Positions 17,802 to 27,600 of a stretch of DNA of 64,000 bases are shown here, piece by piece. A model generated the notes under the pieces. That model was not told where the DNA came from. It worked only from the letters and a program-made list of their open reading frames with translations, and made no database searches. The position numbers and the translations under genes were made by a program. How positions within the stretch are numbered: the stretch's first letter is position 1; each line of letters starts with the position of its first letter. This DNA is from Palsa-1400 sp036501625 (GTDB lineage: Bacteria > Verrucomicrobiota > Verrucomicrobiia > Limisphaerales > Palsa-1400), in assembly GCA_036501625.1 (NCBI GenBank), contig DASXZY010000006.1:1-64000 (forward strand), given 5' to 3'.

Positions 17802-20540
17802 TCAATCCCTGGCGATGGTGAAGGATGCCCGGCGGTCATCAACAGAGAGCGGAACAACTGCGTCCCGCCCATCTTGCAATTCCACCGTGGCAATGGCCGT
17901 GCCGCCGCGCCGGACGGAATACCGTCCTGAAGCGGAGGCGGAGAGGCGCAACGTGGCGGTGTGGGGCGCCGGATCATCGCTTTCCAGGGAGAAACTCGCG
18001 GAGGAAAGGTCGCCTTTCAAAGTGATCGGGCGGCCGGCGGTGAAATGGTCATTGTCCAGCGCGAGCATTAATGTACCGGTGTCAAACATTGCGTCAAACC
18101 GGCGGCGAACACCGTCATGGGGCGTCACTTCCAGCCGGCCGAACAACTTCTGCCGCATTTGGCCGCCGTAACAGAAGCGGCCGAAAATCGGGTCGTCGGC
18201 CACGACGGTGGCGGCGGTTCGAAGCGCGCCGCAATAGCCCAGGTCGATTTCGGAGGCATACATCCAGGAGCCGCGATGGTGAGCCTGGCCGAGCCACGTT
18301 TGGCCAAACGGAGCCGGTTCAAACCCGCCGCCCGCGCCGCCGTCCTTCTCCTTGCCGGGGAACCAATAGCCGTAATCGGATGCGGCCGTGCCGGTGTTCA
18401 TCAAAGCCCATGAACTGAGAAAAGAAGAGTAGCCGAGGCGAAGATAATCCGCCCGGTTCGCGGCGAAATGGAGGCCATAGTCAAGCGCTGCCCAGCCGCC
18501 CATTTGCGACATGTAGGTCAGCGTGTAAGAGTTGCCGCCGCCGCCGCGAATGTCGCTGCCCAGCAGATAATACGCCGGCGTAAGCCAGCCTCGGCAAAAT
18601 ATATTGGCCTTCATCTGCTTGTCCATGAACGCGCGAGCCTTTTCCAGCGTGACGCCCTTCATCGGTTCCGGCACGCCTGGCTCGCTGCGGAGGACGGCGT
18701 ATTTGGCGAGGGATTCGGTGGATTCAAAGCCCGTCGTGTCAAACGCATATTCGGACTGGAACAAGTTGGCTCGGCCGTTGACAAAATAGCGGACTTTTCG
18801 CTCCCAATAACCGCGCAGCTTGTCCGCCTCTGATTGCATGCCATTGTCCTCCAATTCCCGGATGATGTCCAAAAAAACCAGTTCGTTGTAAAAGCCAGTG
18901 CCTTCGTAGCCGCCGCCATCGACGGCCCTCGGCACGACCACCATTGCGTTTGCCGTCCCGCAGGCGCGCTCGAGGTATTCACGGGACGTCAACGCGGTCT
19001 TGATTTCCGGGTGATATTTGGCGACGCGATACATCGCTTCATACATGACCAGGACGTGGGGGTAATCGTATTCGCGCCAGATGTGAAGCTGGCCGCGCTC
19101 GCCGCTATTGGTGCTTTCGCGATTCTTTTTCCAGTCGGGAATCCCGTAGATGCCGTAGGGATAGGTCTCGTTGGTTGTCCGCTGAAGGCCGCCCCAGATG
19201 AAATGCTGGAGATAGTAATCCATCGCTTCGACTTCGCTTTGCGCGGGGTAATCGGCGTTCTTGGCGGCGAGAAACGCGGGTTTGCAGAGACCAGGATCGT
19301 CGCAGGACACCTCGTAAATGCGGAAACCGCGCAGAAGGTCGTAATTGTCCGGCCCCAGCAGCGCCATCGTGAGCATATTGCGGTCGGAAATGAGGCCGTT
19401 GTACCACTTGGAGGGATCGCGGTGCTGGCTGTGGGCGATAAAATTGGCGCGTTTGTCAATAAGTGTTTCCAGCGGCTCAGTCGAGAAGAATTCCAAGTGC
19501 GTCACCTGGTCCTCGCCGTAATGAATGTCCAGCCGGTTCTCGCCCAGTTTTGAAAACTTCACTTTGTAAAGATGGTATGGACCGCGGGCGTCCAGAGACT
19601 TGATAGCGGTGGCCTTCGGGAATTCCGCCTCGACGCTGGTGATCTTGTGCTTGGTGTTCAAGGCGAATTCGGCGAAGAGATCGTTGGGGACGGTCATGCC
19701 GGGAACGACATGGATATCGACCTTTCCATCGTCAATTAGATTTTTGCGGACGGCGTCATAGTCACTGGCCCATTGGAACTTGAATCCGTACGTTTTGGAG
19801 CCGCCCGGAGCAAGGGTGAGGCTGGTGTTGGGCTGGCGCCATTTGGTTCCGCCCTCTTTGGCAAGGCCGCCCGCCACGGCGGAGTGAATGAAAACCCGGC
19901 AGCCGCCGCCGGCTCCGCGCGGGCCGGCCTCCCAATATTCAAGCTTGGTATGATCGTCGGTTGTCAACATGAGGAAAGGGCCGATCAAATCCGAGCGCAT
20001 CCAGAACATGTAGGAGCCGGAGCCGGAGACAAAACTGTGTTTGAGCACGACCGGGCCTCTGCTGGCGCCCTGCCTGGGGCCGGAGGCGCCCACAGTCATC
20101 GGGATGGCAAGATCGCCAATCTCCAATGGTGCGGCGGTTTCGTTTTGCAATTGGATGTTCCAAAGAATGTCTTGATCGCGAACGGCAAAATCAACCTCCA
20201 GCCGAAGCGCGGGCGCCGCGCCGTTGGTAATCCAATAGACGGCCTGCGACCGCGTGCCATCCGCATTGGTGGAAAACGTTCCCAATCCGTCTTCGGCCAG
20301 CGAAGCGGTTTGCGCCGATTGCCAGTCTCCATTGGTTAAGCGGTACTTGACGATGAGATCGCCCAGCCGCCGCGTGACGTAGCCGGTGGCGGCGGGATCG
20401 GGGTCGTGATCGCGTTTGAGGCTGGCGATTGCGCCGTCTTTGATTTTGACATCAAACTCGGAAGCGGCGCGGGCGCCCCGCGGCAGGAATGATGCGGCCA
20501 GCGCAATAGCAGTAAACATTCTTCTCACGGCGGCGGTCAT
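17802..20540 (-). CDS. Secreted DUF5695-type protein, putative glycan-active enzyme (paralogue 2)
   Basis: This 912-residue protein has a signal peptide (RRMFTAIALAASFLPRGARA). The N-terminal beta region starts with FDVKIKDGAIASLKRDHDPDP and LGDLIVKYRLTNGDW. The helical region includes EYDYPHVLVMYEAMYRVAKY, FDTTGFESTESLAKYA and YMSQMGGWAALDYGL. The C-terminal part ends with DDPIFGRFCYGG and a small beta domain. It is very close to the C-terminal 880 residues of the protein at 24676-29781 and more distant from 14891-17797. The start overlaps the stop of the upstream GH127/GH146-type gene by 4 nt, so they are translationally coupled. An arabinan- or glycoprotein-related hydrolase or lyase role is inferred from context only. 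Confidence 0.6.
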   Translation of the reverse strand: MTAAVRRMFTAIALAASFLPRGARAASEFDVKIKDGAIASLKRDHDPDPAATGYVTRRLGDLIVKYRLTNGDWQSAQTASLAEDGLGTFSTNADGTRSQAVYWITNGAAPALRLEVDFAVRDQDILWNIQLQNETAAPLEIGDLAIPMTVGASGPRQGASRGPVVLKHSFVSGSGSYMFWMRSDLIGPFLMLTTDDHTKLEYWEAGPRGAGGGCRVFIHSAVAGGLAKEGGTKWRQPNTSLTLAPGGSKTYGFKFQWASDYDAVRKNLIDDGKVDIHVVPGMTVPNDLFAEFALNTKHKITSVEAEFPKATAIKSLDARGPYHLYKVKFSKLGENRLDIHYGEDQVTHLEFFSTEPLETLIDKRANFIAHSQHRDPSKWYNGLISDRNMLTMALLGPDNYDLLRGFRIYEVSCDDPGLCKPAFLAAKNADYPAQSEVEAMDYYLQHFIWGGLQRTTNETYPYGIYGIPDWKKNRESTNSGERGQLHIWREYDYPHVLVMYEAMYRVAKYHPEIKTALTSREYLERACGTANAMVVVPRAVDGGGYEGTGFYNELVFLDIIRELEDNGMQSEADKLRGYWERKVRYFVNGRANLFQSEYAFDTTGFESTESLAKYAVLRSEPGVPEPMKGVTLEKARAFMDKQMKANIFCRGWLTPAYYLLGSDIRGGGGNSYTLTYMSQMGGWAALDYGLHFAANRADYLRLGYSSFLSSWALMNTGTAASDYGYWFPGKEKDGGAGGGFEPAPFGQTWLGQAHHRGSWMYASEIDLGYCGALRTAATVVADDPIFGRFCYGGQMRQKLFGRLEVTPHDGVRRRFDAMFDTGTLMLALDNDHFTAGRPITLKGDLSSASFSLESDDPAPHTATLRLSASASGRYSVRRGGTAIATVELQDGRDAVVPLSVDDRRASFTIARD

Positions 20541-22990
20541 TGGGCCGCATCCGCGCGGAGCGTGCGAATGCCATAGACGGCGCCGATTTCATTTCCTTCG
20601 GTGGCCGCGAAGCGGATCGTGACTTTCGTTTTGCCATTGATGAGGCCTGCGGGAATTTTATATTCGACATCATAAAACTTCGAGTCGCCGCGCGCCTCGA
20701 TCGTTTGATCGGCCAGTTTTTGTCCGTCAACGAGAATGTCAAAGGTCCGCTTGCGCCACTCGTCGGCGTAATAGGTGCAAACCAAGGTCATGGGATGCGC
20801 GGGATCGACAGGGAGATCGAAGGAAAACCACTTGGCGCCCCGGCGTCCGTAACGGCCCATGGTCTGCTCGGCGGAACTGTCTTCGGGCGCCGACGATTGC
20901 ATATTGTAATCGCGCTCAGCCTGCATCTGGCCGGGTTGGGCGAACCCGACAGTGGCCTGCTTGATCTTTTCCTCACGCGCTTGCTGGGCCGCGTAATCCG
21001 CGGATCTCTTGTCCCATTCAGCCGGCGTAAACGTATCCCAATAGATGGCGTAGGTTCGCTCCGGCAGCCGGTAGAACGGCACGAACGTCACGTCCTTGTC
21101 GCGGCCAACGCCATCGGATTTGAACTCACCGGGTTCGCCCGGCACGGGTTTGAGCCACTGGGCCACTGGAGATTCAGCGGCGACCAGCACGGGAACATCG
21201 GCCGAGCGTCCGCGCCCGCCGCGCCTGCGCTGTTCCGGCCCGAGGTCTCCGGCCAAAACCAACGGCCCCCACATCAAAGCGACTTGGCGCGGGTTGTCCG
21301 GCAGCGCCTCCTCATGGAGTTTTTTGGGAAGAACCAGTGCGATGGTGTCGCCGCTTTTCCAGGTGCGTTTGATTTCCACATAAGAGCCGGGCGGCGGCAG
21401 TTTGGACACGGCTTTGCCGTTGATCTTGACGCTGAAATTCTCACCCGCCCACGGCGGGCGGCGCAATGCTACGGTGAATTTTTTGCGCGATTGGAGCGTG
21501 AACGTGAGCGAGGCGGATTCGCCTTCCGGGAACGTCGTTTCCATATCGACTTTCGCGTCCGCTTCGTTCCACTCGGCGGTGGAAGGCGCGTAGAAATTGA
21601 CCCAAAGCTTGCTGGGGGACTCGTAATACAATCCGTATCCAAGCAGCGCGTGGTTTTCCATGCCGGAGCCGACGCAGCAGGTAAAACTTTCAAACATATC
21701 CTGATACTCGTGCGTGACGCCGCGGCCGACCGGCACCATATAGCAGGTGCGGCCGTCCTTGGGATTAATGGAGGCCAGCACATGATTGAAAAGCGCCCGC
21801 TCCATGAAATCGGCGCAGCGAACATCTGGTTGCACCGAGAAAAGTTCGCGGGACATTTTGAGCATGTTGTAAACATTGCAGCTTTCGTCGTCCCGTCCAT
21901 CGACGTCCTTGCTCAATTGGTCGGGTGGATCGAAGTATTCGTTGTGGCCGTGCCCGCCGGTGGCGTAACTGTGATGAAACACAACCTGCTCCCAGAAGAA
22001 TTTGGCGGCATCGCCATCGGTCTTGTTGCCCGTGTAAATGTAGCGAGAAAGCTCGCCGATCATTTTTGGCACCAGCGTATTGCCGTGTTTGCCGCCGAGG
22101 ATGTCCTTGTGCTCGGCCAGGGGTTCGACGATGGCCTTGTGCTCAAATTTGCCGGAAAGAGCCAGCCAGCGCTGGTCGCCGGTGTCGTGGTAAAGATCGG
22201 CCAGGACTTCGTTCATGCCACCGAATTCCGTGCTGAGCATGCGCTGATCCTGGGCGTCGGTCAGGCGCCCGACGATTGATTCGACCCACCCGGCGAATTT
22301 GGTTTCGACCTCAAGGGCTTCACGATTGCCCGTGTAATGATAAGCGTCGCGCAGGCCGGCAAAAATTTTATGCTCGACGTACCAGGGCGACCACATTCCA
22401 TTAAGATCGAAGCCGCCGGATTGAATGACGCCGTTGGTCAATTCCTCGAAACGGCCTTTGCCATCCACCACGTCGCCCCGGTTTCGGCGAGTATTGCCGG
22501 TTGAATTGGTGGAGTTCGCCCGGCGCGGGGCGGTGGCCATGAGCGCCCCGATGTAACCGTCGCCCTGTTTGTCCTGCACCTCCTTCAATTCGCTGACGAT
22601 GTAATCAGCGCGTTCCTTAAATCGCGGATCGCCCGTGGCCGCGTACATATAACTGACAGCGGAAAGGTAGTGGCCGGCGATATGGCCGGTCAATTGGCGG
22701 CCGCCGCCGTCCCAGCCGCCGTAACCTTCATCGGTTTTGTTCGGCAACCCGGCGCGCAGGCGCAAATAATAGAGCATCCGGTTCGGCTGGAGTTCGAGCA
22801 GGTATTTGGCGTCAAGCTCCTGCGCGTGCTGAAGCGGGCCGCCAGTCAAACGCACGGCGGAAAGCGGCAGCGGTTCCGCCGCCAGCGGGACGGGATGGAT
22901 GTCCGAAGCAGGAGTTTGCGCGGCGGCGCTGAAGGCGAGGCTGCCCAGAATCAGCGCGGCGCGGAATATGTGAAAACGTGTTGATTGCAT
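20537..22990 (-). CDS. GH127/GH146-type beta-L-arabinofuranosidase, secreted
   Basis: The ATG at 22990 opens on a signal peptide (FHIFRAALILGSLAFSAAAQ). The frame extends upstream without one. The 817-residue product has the DUF1680 barrel with the paired metal/catalytic segments DESCNVYNML and FTCCVGSGMEN. These are the GH146-like versions of the Glu-x-Cys and Cys-Cys motifs. A beta-sandwich follows, then the 230-residue tail (PFYRLPERTYAIYWD...) that exists alone at 112-813. Substrate of the superfamily: beta-L-arabinofuranosides on plant glycans, including hydroxyproline-linked and pectin-linked ones. The gene lies 8 nt after the tandem metallopeptidase gene and overlaps the DUF5695 gene by 4 nt. 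Together with 10052-12460 it makes two distinct enzymes of this type in the locus. Confidence 0.9.
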   Translation of the reverse strand: MQSTRFHIFRAALILGSLAFSAAAQTPASDIHPVPLAAEPLPLSAVRLTGGPLQHAQELDAKYLLELQPNRMLYYLRLRAGLPNKTDEGYGGWDGGGRQLTGHIAGHYLSAVSYMYAATGDPRFKERADYIVSELKEVQDKQGDGYIGALMATAPRRANSTNSTGNTRRNRGDVVDGKGRFEELTNGVIQSGGFDLNGMWSPWYVEHKIFAGLRDAYHYTGNREALEVETKFAGWVESIVGRLTDAQDQRMLSTEFGGMNEVLADLYHDTGDQRWLALSGKFEHKAIVEPLAEHKDILGGKHGNTLVPKMIGELSRYIYTGNKTDGDAAKFFWEQVVFHHSYATGGHGHNEYFDPPDQLSKDVDGRDDESCNVYNMLKMSRELFSVQPDVRCADFMERALFNHVLASINPKDGRTCYMVPVGRGVTHEYQDMFESFTCCVGSGMENHALLGYGLYYESPSKLWVNFYAPSTAEWNEADAKVDMETTFPEGESASLTFTLQSRKKFTVALRRPPWAGENFSVKINGKAVSKLPPPGSYVEIKRTWKSGDTIALVLPKKLHEEALPDNPRQVALMWGPLVLAGDLGPEQRRRGGRGRSADVPVLVAAESPVAQWLKPVPGEPGEFKSDGVGRDKDVTFVPFYRLPERTYAIYWDTFTPAEWDKRSADYAAQQAREEKIKQATVGFAQPGQMQAERDYNMQSSAPEDSSAEQTMGRYGRRGAKWFSFDLPVDPAHPMTLVCTYYADEWRKRTFDILVDGQKLADQTIEARGDSKFYDVEYKIPAGLINGKTKVTIRFAATEGNEIGAVYGIRTLRADAAQ

Positions 22991-22998
22991 AGAATAAT

Positions 22999-24672
22999 TT
23001 ACGGGGCCGGGTGTTTGGTGGTGTGCAAAATCATTTCGGTGCTGCGAACGTAACGGGCATTGGCGTCGTAACGCCAGTCTTCGTGGCCAGTGTAGGCCAT
23101 TGTTTCTTCCACCAGCGCGCACAAATCAGGATCGTAACTGCGCAAATCCGCGCGCGTGTTGACCGGGAACGGACGATCGTTGGGCGGATCGCCCGCGCCA
23201 TCCGCATTGAAGTAAGCCAAAACGCCTTCCGCCCAATATTCCACGCGGTCGTGAACGGCGGACGTCCCCTTCCACATTCCCTTGCCTATGGCGTTCGTGT
23301 AAATCTCCTGAAGCCGGTGGTCGAATCGCACGTCAAGGCGTTTGACCCGCATTTCATATTGCTGGACGTCGCGGCCGCGGTCTTCCCAGTTCGGGTCTTC
23401 AGGACGCAAGGCGGTGACGTAATAAAGCGCCTTGGCCATTTCGCGAATCACCATGCTTTTGCCAAGGAACGGGTCGTCGTCCGTAGCGAGGGAGTTCTCC
23501 TCCGGCACGACCAAAGCTTTGCTGGCCGTCGTATAATCGTGCATGCGGACGGTATTGTCCCAATTTGTCTGGTCCGGCGCGTTTTTGTAATCCGGCAAGT
23601 TTGTGAGAGCTTCGCCGTGGCCGAGCACGACCATTTTGACGCCATCGCCGATAAGCGCTTTGAGGATATCATGGCGGTAAGCGAACATTTTGCGAATGGT
23701 GTCGTTGGCCTTCAGCAGGGCCGCGTCGCTGACTTTGCTGGAGCCAACCACCGTGAATTCGCGCGCCCAGGTGAATTTGGTGTAGTAGGGATCGATGTTA
23801 AACTTCGCGGGCGGAGCGATGATGGCGGGCTGAAGCTGATAGGGGACATAACGCCAATCGTTTTCCGGTGTGAAATTAAAGGTGGTCTTGACAAGCTCGT
23901 AGCCTTCAGGGTCATAAATTTTCAACTGCTCCCGGCTGGCGATGGCCGCATGATTCCAATTGTTGATTCGCGAGCAATCGAAATAAGCCTGGGAGATTTC
24001 GGCCCAGTACTCGGCTTGGTTGGAGCCAGCGTAAGCATTTTTCCAAAGTCCCTTGGCGGCGGCGTCGCGAAAAGTTTTGCGCAGCCGGCCGCGCCAGGTT
24101 GGATCAATCGAGCCGATCGCGGAGTCGATGGTATGGCAGAATTCATGGACGCTGATGCTTTCGTCATCATAGCGGTCAATAAGAAGATTGAGCAGGTTTT
24201 CTTCGCCAAAGCTGGTCACGCGAAATCCGCCTGTGCCGCGTACGCGCTCGTTCAAGTAAGCGGGGTTGGGCGAGCGCCGGTATTCGGGCATATCGCAGTA
24301 AAGCTGGTCTTTGCCGATGATGATCAGGCGGGTGCCATTAGTCGCCATCGCGTGCAAAACGTCCGGCCGGCCCGCCAGCATGTGGGTCACGATATAATAA
24401 GTGCGCCGCAGGGCGTCATCGGCGACATCACCCGAGGCGGCCACCGACATGCCATTGAGGTCGAGGTGTTTCTTGTAAAATTGGCGGGCTGCGTCGCGGT
24501 CGCTCTCGGAGAAGTGCTGGAAGAACGATTGGGGCGGGAGCGTGACAGGCGGCGTTGCGCTGGCGGCCTGGATGCCTGCTGCGGTCCGCGGATGGCTCAC
24601 GCAACCGGACAAAAGCGAGGCGGCCAGCATCAGGCCGGCCAGTTTGAACGCGGGGGAATGATTCATGTTCAT
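22999..24672 (-). CDS. Lipoprotein with tandem lethal-factor-like metallopeptidase domains, second copy inactive
   Basis: The 557-residue protein has a lipobox (LLSGC, Cys24), so it should be anchored in a membrane. Domain 1 (about 60-270) has H176-E-F-C-H180, Y214 and E221 in AEYWAE. The Tyr-Glu spacing of 7 matches lethal factor and the domain fused to GH51 at 6765. Domain 2 (about 300-550) repeats the order: EEN, a 410-414 segment R-E-M-A-K in place of HExxH, Ser471 in place of the Tyr, and E478 in VEYWAE. Both metal-binding His and the Tyr are lost, so domain 2 is probably a pseudo-peptidase used for binding. The gene is 3 nt after the large jelly-roll/DUF5695 gene. The repeat and the residues are seen directly; the family is inferred. 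Confidence 0.7.
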   Translation of the reverse strand: MNMNHSPAFKLAGLMLAASLLSGCVSHPRTAAGIQAASATPPVTLPPQSFFQHFSESDRDAARQFYKKHLDLNGMSVAASGDVADDALRRTYYIVTHMLAGRPDVLHAMATNGTRLIIIGKDQLYCDMPEYRRSPNPAYLNERVRGTGGFRVTSFGEENLLNLLIDRYDDESISVHEFCHTIDSAIGSIDPTWRGRLRKTFRDAAAKGLWKNAYAGSNQAEYWAEISQAYFDCSRINNWNHAAIASREQLKIYDPEGYELVKTTFNFTPENDWRYVPYQLQPAIIAPPAKFNIDPYYTKFTWAREFTVVGSSKVSDAALLKANDTIRKMFAYRHDILKALIGDGVKMVVLGHGEALTNLPDYKNAPDQTNWDNTVRMHDYTTASKALVVPEENSLATDDDPFLGKSMVIREMAKALYYVTALRPEDPNWEDRGRDVQQYEMRVKRLDVRFDHRLQEIYTNAIGKGMWKGTSAVHDRVEYWAEGVLAYFNADGAGDPPNDRPFPVNTRADLRSYDPDLCALVEETMAYTGHEDWRYDANARYVRSTEMILHTTKHPAP

Positions 24673-24675
24673 GTG

Positions 24676-27600
24676 TCAATTATAGGATATACTGAACGTC
24701 TCCGGTGAAACATTGGCGCCCGCCGCCACCGGCAGTTGCACGATCACATCCTGTCCGGCCGGCAGAGCGCCCGACGCCACTGTGATTGCGTTGGCCACAA
24801 TCGCATAGGAGACGGCGGACGCGGCGGAAAGGTGCAGGGGCGCGATATGCGCGCCGGGGTTGTCGCTCTCAATCTGCATGGTGATCGCGGAAAGATCGGA
24901 ATTGAGCATGACGGGCTGGTTCGAGGCAAATCGATCCGCGTCGAGCATGACGTGCCGCGTGCCGCCAGCCAGCAACGCGTGAAACCGCCGGCGGATGCCG
25001 TCCAACGGGATGATGTTCATGGCGCTGCCGTTTGTCGCAAGGGTTCCGCCGAAACAGAACCGGCCGAAAATGGGATCGTCCGCCACGATGGTGGCAGCGG
25101 AACGCACGGCGCCGCAAAAGCCGAGATTTTGCTCGGCGGAATAATACCAGGGGCCGCGATGGGTGGGCTGGCCCAGCCACGTGTTGAACGCGGCTTGCGG
25201 TTCGTAGCCGCCGCCGCAGGCGCCGTCGTTGTTCGTGCCGTGATACCAGAATCCGTAGTCGGAAGCCGCCGTGCCGGTGTTCATAATGCCCCAGCCCGCC
25301 AGATAGGAACCGTAACCCAGGCGGAGAAAATCCGGGAAGTTGGTCGCGTAATTCAAAGCGTAATCCAGCAATCCCCATCCGCCCATTTGCGTCATGTAAG
25401 ACAGGCAAAAATTATCGCTCCCGCCGGCGCGGAAATCGCTGCCGTAATGATAATAGGGCGTTTCGAGAAAGCCGCGGTCAAACATATTGGCGGTCACTTC
25501 CGTGTACATGAAGTTGGACGACTCCTGGAGAAAGAGCGCCGGATTGGCCGAACCCATAATGGCGTCCGAGCCGGCATGGGTCAGGGCGTATTTGGCGAAG
25601 GCCTCGGTCGCTTCAAAACCGGTTGAGTCAAAACCATATTCGGAGCCGAACAGGTTCGGGTTGCCCGTCGCGTAGTAGGCGACCTTGGACTCCCAATACG
25701 GGCGCAATTGCGCCTCCTGGCTGGTCATGCCTTCGTTGTGCAGCGCGGTCAATACATCGGGATACACGACCTCGCTCATCAGCCCCGGCGTGGACGGCCC
25801 GGCGTTCGCCACGGTGTACATGGCGAGAGCCGTGCCCCAGGCGGCTTGCAGATAATTGGTGGCGGCCCAGGCCGTGGTGATTTGCGGATTATACTTGGCA
25901 ACCTTATACATGCTGTACCACATATCGACCATGTGCGGGTAATCGTAGGTGCGGCCGAGGCTGAGCGAATTGGCCTGGCGCAACTCGTGCCAATCGTTAA
26001 TGCCATACACGCCATAAGCGTCTGATTCGTTTGTTTTCCGCTGCATCCCGCCCGTCGGCCCTGGAGGCCAGACGAAATTAGTGATGTAAAGGTCCAGCGC
26101 GGAGACTTCGCTTTGCACCGGATAAACGGATTCCTTTTCTCCCATGTAAGCGGGGCGCGATTCACCGGCGTCGTCGCTGGCGACCTCGTAAACGACAAAG
26201 CCGGAAATGGTGTCGTAATTGATGGGGCTATTCCGCACCTGGTCATTTTCATTCCAATCCGCGAAAAGGCCGTTGAACCAATTAGTAATGCCGGCCCATT
26301 GCTGGTGGCTGACGAGGAAGGCTGCCCGCTTCTTAAACAGCGTTTCAGGCGGTTCTGTCATCATGAATTCCAAATACATGACCTGGTTCGCGCCGTAGTT
26401 GATTGTCAGCATATTTTCCCCCAATTGGGAGAATTGAACTTTGTATAGTTGATAAGAGCCGTTCGTGCCAAGATGTTCAAGCTGGGTGGCTTCCGGAAAT
26501 TCGGGCGTGATGGAATTGATTTGCTGGATGGTGTTGAAGGCTATTTCGCCGAAGAGATTCGTGGGCAGCGTCATGCCCGGAACGACACGCACATCGACCT
26601 TGCCTTCGTTGACCAGGGCTTGGCGCACGCCGTTGTAGTCGCTGGCCCATTGGAACTTGACCGTGTAGTTGGTCGAAGCGCCGGGCGCGAGAGTCAGGGT
26701 GGTGTTGGGCAGGCGCCAGCGGGCGTTGCTGTTCGTGACGGTTGGAAATTCCGCTTCGGCCAATGGGCCGGAGACGGCGGAATGGATGTAGGCTTCGTAA
26801 CCGTCGCCGCCGCTATTGCCCAAGGTGTCCCAATACTCGAAGCCCGTATTGGTTGCCGGGGTCATCAGCAAATAAGGCCCGACGCTGTTATTGCGCATCC
26901 AGAAAATGAAGGAGCCGTCGCCGGAGATAACGCTGTGTTTAAAAACGCTGCTGGTGTATTGCGGGGCGGCCGTGTTCATCGGGAACTGCAACGCGATATC
27001 GCCGATGATGACGGGTGTCGTGCCGAGATTAGTGAAACCCAGCGTCCAAGTGAAGAACGACTGCTGCATCGCGAAATCCGATTCCATGACCAGCGGCCCG
27101 TTTAACCCCGAAGTCATCTGGTAATGAGCCATTCGCACCGTCCCATCCGGGCTGTTGGAATAAGAAGCGGTCGCGCCGCTCAATGGAGACGTGTAAGCAG
27201 TGGACCAATTCGCGCCGTTGACTCCGTAATTGATCATGACCGCGCCCAGCGAGCCGGACAGATATTCGGTGCTGGTCGCGTCGTCGGTGCGTGTGAGGCT
27301 GGTGATGACGCCGTTGCCAGTCTGCGTCCCAAATTCCGGATCCATTTGTACGATGCGGTAAAAACGTTCAGTGACCCCGGCCCCGCCGCGATGCGCGAGC
27401 GTCATGAGCAGATTGGTGGCGATAGCCGGAAGCGGGCCGATGTTCTGCCAATTCGCGGGGCTGAGGCTGTCCGAGTATTGCAGCCAGTACCACTCGCCTG
27501 GATTGGACGTAAAAGTGACGAGAACGTCGCCGTTGCTCAACACCACTCCGCTCGAAACTCCGCGAAACGGAACGGCCAACCCGGCCATGGCGGGCGTGCG

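Noticed and set aside
20540..22279. Plus-strand open frame (579 codons) opposite the GH127/GH146-type gene
   Set aside because: It mirrors a well-supported enzyme gene with catalytic motifs; the predicted protein is Arg/Phe/His-rich and unrecognisable.
23011..24708. Plus-strand open frame (565 codons) opposite the tandem metallopeptidase gene
   Set aside because: The minus-strand protein has a lipobox and an internal homologous repeat; the opposite frame has no domain and no reasonable start.
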